Source of the DNA: CAZYQW01 sp964649825 | GTDB lineage: Bacteria; Planctomycetota; B15-G4; JADJEK01 | NCBI GenBank assembly: GCA_964649825.1 | Contig: CAZYQW010000048.1 | Location: 1-12,737, forward strand | Length of the DNA: 12,737 nucleotides | Reading direction: 5' to 3' | Shown here: in pieces, positions 6,780-12,737 of the stretch | Layout of the letters: every line of letters begins with the position of its first letter | Numbering within the stretch: the stretch's first letter is position 1 | Made by a program: the position numbers and the translations under genes | Notes under the pieces: generated by a model | What the model was told of the DNA's origin: nothing | Seen by the model: the letters and a program-made list of their open reading frames with translations, nothing else | Database searches by the model: none

Positions 6780-6800
6780 CCAAGTACGGCGTACTCTTGG
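6780..6800 (+). promoter_or_regulatory. Imperfect palindrome upstream of the M23 gene
   Basis: CCAAG-TAC (6780-6787), GGC, then GTA-CT-CTTGG (6791-6800) form an imperfect palindrome whose centre is about 40 bases before the M23 start. It overlaps a weak -10-like TACTCT (6792-6797), which has a TTGCGC 18 bases upstream. It would suit an operator for the M23 gene, but the promoter match is poor. Confidence 0.25.
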
Positions 6801-6829
6801 AACTCACCGCCTTCCCCGAGAGGCCATCG

Positions 6830-8581
6830 ATGATCGCTCCCTCGCTCGCCACCGGTCTGATCGTCTCGATCACGTTCTCCCCGCCCGGCCTTCGCGGCGG
6901 CGGCCCGGCGCCGGTGCCGCCGCCGGGGTTCTCGTGCGTCTCGGCCGCGCTGCGGGCGCAGGTCGCGGCGACACGGCCGGCGGCCGGGACAGAGCAGCAG
7001 CTCGCGGCCCCGCCGCTCTTCCCGTTCGACCCGATCGGAGGCCGCCACCACGCGGACGTCTTCCCGGGCGGCTTCGTCGATCTCGACCCGACGAGCCCGG
7101 GATACTACGACTTCTCCTGCCGTGCCTTCGCGTACGACGGTCACCGCGGGCAGGACGTCGGACTGCGGAGCTTCGCCGAGCAGGCGATCGGCGTGCCCGT
7201 CTTCGCGGTGCGGGACGGCGTCGTGCTCTTCGCTCAAGACGGATTCGAGGACATGAACACCGCGTCGAGCACGAACGACGGCAACTACATCATCCTCGAC
7301 CACGGCAGCGGGCAGCAGACGTGGTACTTCCACCTCCGGAAGAACAGCGTCGCGTTTCAAGTCGGGCAGCCGGTGAAGGAGGGGGATCAGGTCGGCCTCG
7401 CGGCTTCGTCGGGGTTCAGCTTCGGGCCGCACCTGCACTTCGAGGTGCAGCAGAACAACGTCGCGGTGGAGCCGCACGCGGGTGACTGCCGTCCCGGACC
7501 ATCCGGTTTCGCGATGCAGGAGCCGCTGGATCTCTCCACCTTCCTCTACGACTTCGGGGTGACCACGGTCGACCTGACGCAGGTCGCGGGCCTGCCCCAT
7601 CCGATGCCGACCGACGCGCAAGTCGGGTTCACCGACACGTTCACCCGGTTCTGGCTCGCGGGGGCGAACCTGCCGCCCCACAGCACGTGGCGCGTCCGCT
7701 GGTTCCGGCCGAACGGGACCGTCGCGCTCGACTCGCTCGCGGTGCCGTTCGCGAACCCCGAATGGTGGCGGACCTACTGGTTCTGGTGGGAGTACGACCT
7801 CCCGGAGATGCACACGACCGCGGGGACGTGGCGCGTCGAGGTCGACTTCAACGGAGCCGTCTTGATCGACGCGCCGATCGAGGTGGTCGCGACGAAGGTC
7901 CCCGGGTTCAACCGTCCGCCCGCGCCGATCCAGGTCGCGTTCGATCCCGCGACGCCGGGCGAGGGCCGATCGGTCGCGTGCCGCGTCGGCGCGCCGGTCC
8001 TCCTCGAGGACCTCGACTGGGACGTCGTTCGGTACCGGTACCAATGGATGAAGAACGGATTGATGATCCGCGACGTCGTGCACGCCGGTCGAGTCGACCG
8101 CCTGCCTCGCGACGCCGTGAGCGCGGGCGACTCGCTCCTGTGCACCGTCACTCCGAACGACGGCAAGATCGACGGTGCGCCGGCCTCCTCGAGCGCAACC
8201 GTCACCACGAACCCGTGGACGAACCTGGGCGCCGCGAAGCACGGCGGTCCCGGAGTCCCCCACCTCCTCGCGGAGGGCGACCTCATGACCGGGTCCCTGC
8301 ACGCGATGACGTTGACCCAGGCCGCGCCGAACGCGTTCACGTTCTGGTTCGTCTCGACCAGCGCGACGCCGACACCGTTCCTGAACGGCACGCTCGTCCC
8401 GTTTCCAGTACAGCTCGCGGTCGGCCTGACGACGAACGCCGGCGGTTCCCTCGCGCTGCCCTACGTCTGGCCGCCAAGCGTCCCGTCGGCGGTGCCGATC
8501 GTCGTTCAGGCGTGGATCCAGGATCCGGCCGCCGACCTGGGCGCGAGCGCATCGAACGCGGTGATCGCGGTCACCCCGTAG
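6830..8581 (+). CDS. Secreted M23-family metallopeptidase with C-terminal beta module
   Basis: A 583-residue protein, probably cutting peptidoglycan peptide cross-links or another extracellular peptide. ATG 6830 has GAGAGG (6818-6823) six bases upstream; the long open frame before it is non-coding. Residues 1-20 are a short hydrophobic leader without a positive start, so the signal peptide is weak. Residues about 95-215 form the LytM/M23 core: HRGQD gives zinc ligands H105 and D109, WYFHLRKN gives H168, and GPHLHFEV gives H201 and zinc ligand H203. All expected active-site residues are present. Residues about 265-353 look like a Trp-rich beta-sandwich and 362-460 like an Ig-like domain (YQWMKNG, LLCTVTPND). 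Residues 463-583 are the shared tail (WTNLG, GTLVPFP, VVQAWIQDP). It overlaps the next gene tail-to-tail by 11 bp. Confidence 0.92.
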   Translation: MIAPSLATGLIVSITFSPPGLRGGGPAPVPPPGFSCVSAALRAQVAATRPAAGTEQQLAAPPLFPFDPIGGRHHADVFPGGFVDLDPTSPGYYDFSCRAFAYDGHRGQDVGLRSFAEQAIGVPVFAVRDGVVLFAQDGFEDMNTASSTNDGNYIILDHGSGQQTWYFHLRKNSVAFQVGQPVKEGDQVGLAASSGFSFGPHLHFEVQQNNVAVEPHAGDCRPGPSGFAMQEPLDLSTFLYDFGVTTVDLTQVAGLPHPMPTDAQVGFTDTFTRFWLAGANLPPHSTWRVRWFRPNGTVALDSLAVPFANPEWWRTYWFWWEYDLPEMHTTAGTWRVEVDFNGAVLIDAPIEVVATKVPGFNRPPAPIQVAFDPATPGEGRSVACRVGAPVLLEDLDWDVVRYRYQWMKNGLMIRDVVHAGRVDRLPRDAVSAGDSLLCTVTPNDGKIDGAPASSSATVTTNPWTNLGAAKHGGPGVPHLLAEGDLMTGSLHAMTLTQAAPNAFTFWFVSTSATPTPFLNGTLVPFPVQLAVGLTTNAGGSLALPYVWPPSVPSAVPIVVQAWIQDPAADLGASASNAVIAVTP

Positions 8582-9380
8582 CCGGACGCACCGCCTCCAG
8601 CAGATCGTCGGCGCGATCGGAGAAGAAGGCGTCGACGCCCAGCGCGCGGAGCCGGTTCATTCCGGCGACGTCGTTCACCGTGTAGGCGGCGACGATCGCG
8701 CCGGCGTCGTGCGCGCTGGCCACCATCCCGACGTCGATCTCGCGGCGGCTCGCGCTGAAGACGGCGGCCGCGTGCTCGCGGACGATCTGCCCGGCCGTCC
8801 GGCCCGCGTGCGCCGCTCGATCGAAGAGCACGCCACGCGCCACCTCCGGGTCGATGGCCCGAGCGTGGTCGAGCGCCCGCGGGTCGAACGACGAGACGAT
8901 GACCCGGTCACGACATCCGGCGTCGCGCACGCACGCGAGCACCGCCTCGACGATCCCCCCCGCCGCGTCGTCGGCCACTGCCTCGGCCTTGACCTCGACG
9001 TTCACCGGCGTCCCGTCGCCGATGGCGGCGAGCGCCTCGCGGAGGGTGGGGACGCGCGTCCCCGTGAACCGCTCGTCGAACCACGCCCCCGCGTCGAGCG
9101 CGGCCACCTCGGACCACGCGCGGGCGAGGACGGGTCCGGAGCCGTTCGTCGTCCGATCGAGGGTGTCGTCGTGGATCACGACCAGGGCCCGATCCGCCGT
9201 CCACGTGACGTCAAGCTCGATCAGATCCGCACCCACCTCGACCGCGCGTCGAAACGCGGGAACGGTGTTCTCGGGGGCCCGCGCGGACAGACCGCGGTGG
9301 GCGATGATCCACGGCCGGTCGGTGCGGCGGGTCAGGTCCGTGATCGTTCGTGCACGTGGAGTCCGGTCGCCTTCCGACAT
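8571..9380 (-). CDS. Glycerophosphodiester phosphodiesterase
   Basis: Hydrolyses glycerophosphodiesters, such as deacylated phospholipids, to glycerol-3-phosphate and an alcohol; part of lipid turnover and phosphate or glycerol salvage. A 269-residue TIM-barrel protein of the GDPD family. Its catalytic and metal motifs are HRG (H28, R29), PENT (E37), IELDV (E55, D57) and VIHDDTLDRTTNG (H70), followed by VPTLREAL, NVEVK and VIVSSFDP typical of the family; SDR near the end closes the barrel. The ATG at 9380 was chosen because GGAG lies 8 bases upstream and the conserved HRG follows at residue 28; the longer open frame to 9677 is arginine-rich and overlaps the gene on the other strand. There is no signal peptide, so it is cytosolic. 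Its last 11 bp overlap the convergent M23 gene. Confidence 0.95.
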   Translation of the reverse strand: MSEGDRTPRARTITDLTRRTDRPWIIAHRGLSARAPENTVPAFRRAVEVGADLIELDVTWTADRALVVIHDDTLDRTTNGSGPVLARAWSEVAALDAGAWFDERFTGTRVPTLREALAAIGDGTPVNVEVKAEAVADDAAGGIVEAVLACVRDAGCRDRVIVSSFDPRALDHARAIDPEVARGVLFDRAAHAGRTAGQIVREHAAAVFSASRREIDVGMVASAHDAGAIVAAYTVNDVAGMNRLRALGVDAFFSDRADDLLEAVRPATG

Positions 9381-9523
9381 CGAGGTAGCTCCGCTTTCGT
9401 AGCCCCGGACGTGCGTCAGATCGTCGCGCCGGCTCCGGACCGCGACCCGAGGCTTTACTCGGCCGCGGCGCATGGGAAAATACCGCGGTTCAGCTCCGGG
9501 GCGAGGAAGAACACTCCCTCTCT

Positions 9524-9537
9524 GGAGCTGTCCGTTG
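9524..9537 (+). promoter_or_regulatory. Ribosome binding site selecting a TTG start
   Basis: GGAG (9524-9527) is 7 bases before TTG (9535-9537). The upstream in-frame ATG at 9472 has no such site and would add 21 residues with no resemblance to the rest, so TTG is preferred. Confidence 0.55.
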
Positions 9538-9762
9538 AACGAACAAGAAGTCCTCGAGCTCGAGAATCGCGTCGAGGAGCAGGTGCGCGTCCTCCGCGCC
9601 CGCTCGAAGGGCCTCTCCTGGGCGCAGGTCGCGACCGCCTTGAAGATCTCCGCGCCGCGGGCGAAGGAGATCGCCATGCGTGCCCTCGGGGTGGGGCACG
9701 CCGAGAAGGTGACGCCCGAGAAGGCAGAGGAGGCGCTTCAGTACCTCGACGGCGACCGCTGA
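9535..9762 (+). CDS. Small helix-turn-helix-like protein
   Basis: A 75-residue, highly charged, all-helical-looking protein of no recognised family. Residues about 3-20 (NRVEEQVRVLRARSKG region) could form an amphipathic helix. Residues about 26-48, GLSWAQVATALKISAPRAKEI, have the spacing of a helix-turn-helix like those in sigma region 4 or small transcription factors. The C-terminus, VTPEKAEEALQYLDGD, looks like a final acidic helix. It starts with TTG. The gene diverges from the phosphodiesterase (154 bp between the starts) and ends 19 bp before the convergent sulfatase stop. It may regulate a neighbour, or act elsewhere; DNA binding is inference from pattern only. No cysteines, so it is not a zinc finger. 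Confidence 0.7.
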   Translation: MNEQEVLELENRVEEQVRVLRARSKGLSWAQVATALKISAPRAKEIAMRALGVGHAEKVTPEKAEEALQYLDGDR

Positions 9763-9781
9763 ACGCCGGTCCCGGAACCGC

Positions 9782-11125
9782 TCAGCCTCCGTTCCCGGCG
9801 GACGGCAGCTCTCCGCGCGCCACGCCGTCGAGCATCGCCTGCAGGCGCCGCGTGATCCCGACGAGATCCTCGCGCGCGATCAGGTTGTCGCTCTCGGCCG
9901 GGTCGCTCACCACGTCGAACAGGCGTCCGTTGTCGTAGAGCTTGTACCGTGCGACGCGGATGCACGTGCGGTCGCGCACCTGCGAGAACGCCCACTGGCG
10001 TCCGCTCTTGCCGTCGCCGGTCAGCACCGACGCGAAGCTCACGCCGTCGACGATGCGAGACGCCGGGAGCGTCGCGCCACCGAGCTCGGTGAACGTCGGC
10101 AGGAAGTCGCTGAAGTCGACGAGATCGTCGACCGTGCGTCCGGCCGGCACTCGCCCGGGCCATCGCGCGACGAGGGGCACGCGCATGCCCGCCTCCGAGG
10201 CCCGCCCCTTTTCGCCGGTCCGGTCCACGCCGCGAAACCGCACGGCGACCTCGGGAGGCGTCCCGTTGTCGCTCGTGAACAGGACCAACGTCCGCGACGC
10301 GAGTCCAGCTTCGTCGAGCGCGTCGACGATCCGCCCGACGAGCTCGTCGAGGTACTCGACCATCGGGCCGAAGTTCCCGAGCGCGGGAACCGGCGCGGCC
10401 GGCGCGTGCCCTCCCGTCTGACGGGGAGTCGGCTCGAACGGCCCATGCGGAAGGGTCATCGAGTAGAACGCGAGGAACGGCGCCTCGTGCTCCGAGCGAA
10501 CGAAGCGCGCGATCGCCTCCGCGAACAGGTCAGGTCCGTACACGCCGGCCAGGTCCGCGCGCACCGCGCCGTCCTCGAACACGACCGGCGACCAGTAGCG
10601 CGACGTGTATCCCTCTCCCGACTTCCACATCCAGCAGCACGACTCGTCGAATCCGCACTCCGACAGATGGCGAGGATGCGCGTCGAACCGCGCGAGCTGC
10701 CACTTCCCGGCGATCGCGGTCTCGTATCCGGCGTCCCTCAGGAGCTGCGCGAACGTGACCTCGTCCTCGGTTCGCAGGTGGAGCTCGCGTCCCGCCGCTT
10801 CCTCGAGGTGCTGGATGTTGTTCGTCCAGCCGGTGCGAAACGGGTAGCGGCCGGTCAGTAGCTCGACCCGCGACGGCGTGCAGAGCGGCGTCGCGTAGCA
10901 ACACTCGAAACGGGTCCCCTCCGCGGCCAGTCGATCGATGCGCGGCGTCGCGAACGACTCGCCGCCGTAGCAGCCGATGCCATCGATCCCCAGGTCGTCG
11001 GCCATGATCAGCACGATGTTCGGCCGCGGGTCCGAGTCGCCGGGCCGGCACGACGCCCACGTCGAGGCCGCGGCGGTCGCGCAGACCGTCTTCAAGAACT
11101 GGCGTCTCGTGGGCGAGGACGTCAC
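9782..11125 (-). CDS. Tat-exported family S1 (formylglycine) sulfatase
   Basis: Removes sulfate esters, probably from sulfated glycans, outside the cytoplasm. A 447-residue arylsulfatase-type alkaline-phosphatase-superfamily enzyme. GTG at 11125 follows GGAGG six bases upstream. The N-terminus TRRQFLKTV is a twin-arginine export signal; WASC at residue 26 could be a non-standard lipobox. Metal ligands D43 and D44 (MADDLG) and D286-N287 (SDNG) are present. C82 in CTPSR fits the CxPxR site that is converted to formylglycine, with R86; H227 is in LPHGPF and K307 in GEKG. The usual GKWHL motif reads GKWQL (Q143), so the His that normally contacts formylglycine is changed. The enzyme that makes formylglycine is not in the window. 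Substrate is unknown; such enzymes are numerous in Planctomycetota. Confidence 0.95.
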   Translation of the reverse strand: MTSSPTRRQFLKTVCATAAASTWASCRPGDSDPRPNIVLIMADDLGIDGIGCYGGESFATPRIDRLAAEGTRFECCYATPLCTPSRVELLTGRYPFRTGWTNNIQHLEEAAGRELHLRTEDEVTFAQLLRDAGYETAIAGKWQLARFDAHPRHLSECGFDESCCWMWKSGEGYTSRYWSPVVFEDGAVRADLAGVYGPDLFAEAIARFVRSEHEAPFLAFYSMTLPHGPFEPTPRQTGGHAPAAPVPALGNFGPMVEYLDELVGRIVDALDEAGLASRTLVLFTSDNGTPPEVAVRFRGVDRTGEKGRASEAGMRVPLVARWPGRVPAGRTVDDLVDFSDFLPTFTELGGATLPASRIVDGVSFASVLTGDGKSGRQWAFSQVRDRTCIRVARYKLYDNGRLFDVVSDPAESDNLIAREDLVGITRRLQAMLDGVARGELPSAGNGG

Positions 11126-11160
11126 CGCGCGCCTCCGTCGCGTCGCAAGTTGAGCGTTTC

Positions 11161-11189
11161 ATTCTGGCGTCACTCCGAGGAGGGGACAA
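11161..11189 (-). promoter_or_regulatory. Candidate promoter of the sulfatase gene
   Basis: On the minus strand TTGTCC (11189-11184) and CAGAAT (11166-11161) are 17 bases apart, each matching four of six sigma-70 consensus bases. The start would be near 11154, giving a leader of about 30 bases that contains the GGAGG ribosome site. Confidence 0.4.
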
Positions 11190-11207
11190 GCGAGGGCCGC
11201 CGATGCG

Positions 11208-11237
11208 TTCAACAGACGACGGCAAACGACCGATAAG
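11208..11237 (+). promoter_or_regulatory. Candidate promoter of the 11294 gene
   Basis: TTCAAC (11208-11213) and GATAAG (11232-11237) are 18 bases apart, matching about three and four of six consensus bases. The leader would be about 50 bases. The divergent sulfatase promoter candidate lies back to back with it. Confidence 0.28.
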
Positions 11238-11293
11238 AGTCCGCAGAAGATGACACCGGGTCGGCGGTGCCGATCCGCGAGGAGGAGATCGGA

Positions 11294-12442
11294 ATGGCAA
11301 GTTCGAGCATGCGCGTCGGGAGCGCGTTCGTGGGAGCGCTCCTCACGGTTCCCGCCGCGAACGCGGCCGACTACGTGATCGCGGGACCGAGCGCGACGCT
11401 GACTCCCGGCAGCGGGCAGTGGTCCTGGGACGGCGGCACGCGGATCCAGCCGCTCAAGGAGGCGATCGAGAACGACGCGTATTTCGGCGCGGCGGGGACG
11501 GTGCCGATCGAGATCGACACGCTCTCGCTCGCCAAGGTCGATGCGAACTCGCTCGCGAGCGTCGACGCGTTCGCGGCGACGTGGTGGTGGGATCAGGACA
11601 CGCCCCTCGGGGTGGCGCAGGCGATCATCGACTTCTTCCTGGCCGGCGGTGATCTGATCCTCTTCCAGGACAGCCCGACGTCCGACTTCATCGGCGAGCT
11701 GCTCGGGGTGCCGACCGCCGTATCCGACGGGTCGACCTCGTTCGGCGGGAACCCGCTGCACGACGGCCCGTTCGGCGTCGCGTCGCAGGTGCTCCAGTGG
11801 GGAGCGACCGGACGACTCGACCCGGGCCACGTGCTGGACCGCGGGGGACACGTCGCGTCGATCAACGCGAGCGGCGAGGCGACGGCGGCGATCTGGAACG
11901 CCGGTGAATTCGCACCGACGGCCGGCCGCCTGTTGATCGTCGCCGACGTCGACATGGTCAGCTCGGCCACGGCGACCTACGAAGCCCCGCTGAACGACAA
12001 CGCGCGGTTCGCCCTCAACGGGATCGCGTTCGCGACCGGGGCGTTCGGCACGCTCCACTACTACGGCCAGGGCTGCCCCGGCACGGGCGGCATCGTCCCG
12101 ACGCTGATCGCGGCCGGTGCGTTCGTCGCAGGTCAGCCGATGTACCTGGTGGCGGGCGACGCGCTGGGCGGCTCCGACGCGCTGGTCCTGTTCGGCTCGG
12201 ACCCGGCGTCGACCCCGATCGGCAGCACGGGGTGCTTCCAGTTGATCGCTCCCGTGCTGAACCCGCCCCTGCCGTTCTTGCTCGGCGGCGTCGGTGCCGG
12301 GAAGGGAGGCGCGATCCTCGTCGGTGTGCTTCCTCCCGACAGCTCGGGTTTCACGTTCGCGTGCCAGCTCTTCGTGAAGGACCCGGTCGCGCCCACCGGC
12401 TTCTCGGCCTCGCGCGGGGTGCAGATCACGATCTCGGAGTGA
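11294..12442 (+). CDS. Secreted protein with amidotransferase-like body and C-terminal beta module
   Basis: A 382-residue exported protein. ATG 11294 has GGAGGAG (11281-11287) six bases upstream and is preferred over an in-frame ATG at 11267. Residues 1-24 are a signal peptide ending in AANA before ADYV. Residues about 60-250 alternate hydrophobic strands and helices: AFAATWWWDQD, a helix to FFLAGGDLILFQD, DFIGELLGVPTAV, RLLIVADVDM and a final NDNARFALNGIAFATG. This resembles the class-I glutamine-amidotransferase or ThuA-like fold found in many secreted planctomycete proteins; no Cys-His-Glu triad is visible, so a binding role is as likely as catalysis. Residues about 255-382 form the tail, YYGQGCPGTGG-VPTL with paired cysteines (C261, C314, C357), ending in CQLFVKDP. 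It diverges from the sulfatase, so the two may be co-regulated. Confidence 0.88.
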   Translation: MASSSMRVGSAFVGALLTVPAANAADYVIAGPSATLTPGSGQWSWDGGTRIQPLKEAIENDAYFGAAGTVPIEIDTLSLAKVDANSLASVDAFAATWWWDQDTPLGVAQAIIDFFLAGGDLILFQDSPTSDFIGELLGVPTAVSDGSTSFGGNPLHDGPFGVASQVLQWGATGRLDPGHVLDRGGHVASINASGEATAAIWNAGEFAPTAGRLLIVADVDMVSSATATYEAPLNDNARFALNGIAFATGAFGTLHYYGQGCPGTGGIVPTLIAAGAFVAGQPMYLVAGDALGGSDALVLFGSDPASTPIGSTGCFQLIAPVLNPPLPFLLGGVGAGKGGAILVGVLPPDSSGFTFACQLFVKDPVAPTGFSASRGVQITISE

Positions 12443-12458
12443 CGGGGCTCGCGCCCCG
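12443..12458 (+). terminator. GC hairpin directly after the 11294-12442 gene
   Basis: CGGGGC-TCGC-GCCCCG is a perfect 6-bp stem with a four-base loop, beginning at the first base after the stop codon. No T-run follows, so termination without a U-tract is inferred from position only. Confidence 0.45.
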
Positions 12459-12558
12459 GGGCGGCGGGCACGGGCCCGACCGGCGCCAAACGGACTCAAC
12501 GAATCGCTTCCGCTTCCGTACTGTGCACCGGCTTGCGACGCACGTACGGAGGCGACCG

Positions 12559-12737
12559 ATGAATGCGTTTCGCGCGGATCGAGCGACGAGGACGGTCCTA
12601 GCCGCCCGTGGTGAAAGTCATTCCGGCTGCGGCGGGCCCTCGCGACCGATCTCTTCGTTGCAGGATCCTCGACGTACAGGCAGTACGCCTGCGGTCCTGC
12701 GCCTCGATCTCGGTCGCGATGACCTCGCCTCGCTTCG
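12559..12737 (+). CDS. Possible start of a gene running off the right edge
   Basis: ATG 12559 has a good GGAGG (12548-12552) six bases upstream, and the frame is open to the window end (59 complete codons). The translation begins MNAFRADRATRTVLAARGES and is Arg/Ser/Pro-rich with no family resemblance. The last 80 bases coincide with a strong palindrome that looks like a dispersed repeat, which argues that the frame is either a short pseudogene or not coding. The gap 12459-12558 before it holds nothing else I can support. Confidence 0.25.
   Translation, partial: MNAFRADRATRTVLAARGESHSGCGGPSRPISSLQDPRRTGSTPAVLRLDLGRDDLASL
12640..12719. repeat. 80-nt concentric palindrome, likely dispersed-repeat element
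   Basis: Three nested inverted segments share one centre near 12680. They are TCGCGACCGA (12640-12649) with TCGGTCGCGA (12710-12719), GCAGGA (12660-12665) with TCCTGC (12695-12700), and CGTAC (12673-12677) with GTACG (12683-12687) around the loop AGGCA. The bases between partly pair. This would fold as one long hairpin. Its wording recalls repetitive hairpin sequences I associate with GC-rich environmental genomes, from memory only. No second copy is in the window. Confidence 0.55.

Noticed and set aside
9381..9677. Longer phosphodiesterase starting at 9677
   Set aside because: The extra 99 residues overlap the small HTH-like gene antisense, are arginine/serine-rich, and the ATG at 9380 has a good ribosome site and fits family length.
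2685..12254. Repeated GGGAGCGATC words (2688, 2950, and inverted at 6832 and 12246)
   Set aside because: Three of the four occurrences encode Ile-Ala-Pro in real genes, so codon bias explains the recurrence. Only the hairpin at 2686-2718 is kept.
1..12737. CRISPR array, tRNA, rRNA or riboswitch
   Set aside because: No regularly spaced repeats, no CCA-ended cloverleaf-like segments and no recognisable riboswitch core were found on reading both strands.

Overview
The window is very GC-rich. Its protein set points to a bacterium of the Planctomycetota, probably one of the deep-branching GC-rich lineages known mainly from environmental genomes. The reasons are several secreted proteins with signal peptides and low-complexity beta-rich bodies, a recurrent C-terminal beta-rich module of about 120 residues, tandem CHRD domains plus a lamin-tail domain, a Tat-exported sulfatase, and an integron-type tyrosine recombinase. 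The taxonomic assignment is inference from protein style, not from a marker tree.

Layout from left to right. Positions 1-585 (minus) hold the N-terminal two thirds of an integron-integrase-like tyrosine recombinase that runs off the left edge. Upstream of it, in the same open frame, lies a decayed second copy of the integrase N-terminal motif (763-801), then a gene-poor stretch to 1580 with a candidate promoter and dyads. 1581-2450 (+) is a secreted protein of unknown function. 2451-2945 is a gene-free convergent spacer with a long G.U-tolerant inverted repeat and two further hairpins. 2946-4682 (minus) encodes a secreted protein with two CHRD domains, a lamin-tail-like domain and a C-terminal module. 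After a 326-bp spacer comes metG, methionyl-tRNA synthetase (5009-6634, minus), which looks leaderless. Divergent from it is a secreted M23 peptidase (6830-8581, +), separated by a spacer carrying three phased 11-bp repeats. The M23 gene overlaps tail-to-tail by 11 bp with a glycerophosphodiester phosphodiesterase (8571-9380, minus). A small helix-turn-helix-like protein with a TTG start (9535-9762, +) converges on a Tat-exported sulfatase (9782-11125, minus). Divergent from the sulfatase is another secreted protein (11294-12442, +) whose body looks like a class-I glutamine-amidotransferase-type fold. The right edge holds a weak partial reading frame and an 80-nt concentric palindrome resembling a dispersed repeat.

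There is no operon of more than one gene: strands alternate almost gene by gene, so each gene probably has its own promoter. The unifying theme is cell-surface or exported proteins. Four of the five predicted exported proteins end in related C-terminal modules, which could be a shared export or anchoring tail. metG and the phosphodiesterase are ordinary cytosolic housekeeping or metabolic genes set among them. No rRNA, tRNA, CRISPR array or canonical attC site was seen.
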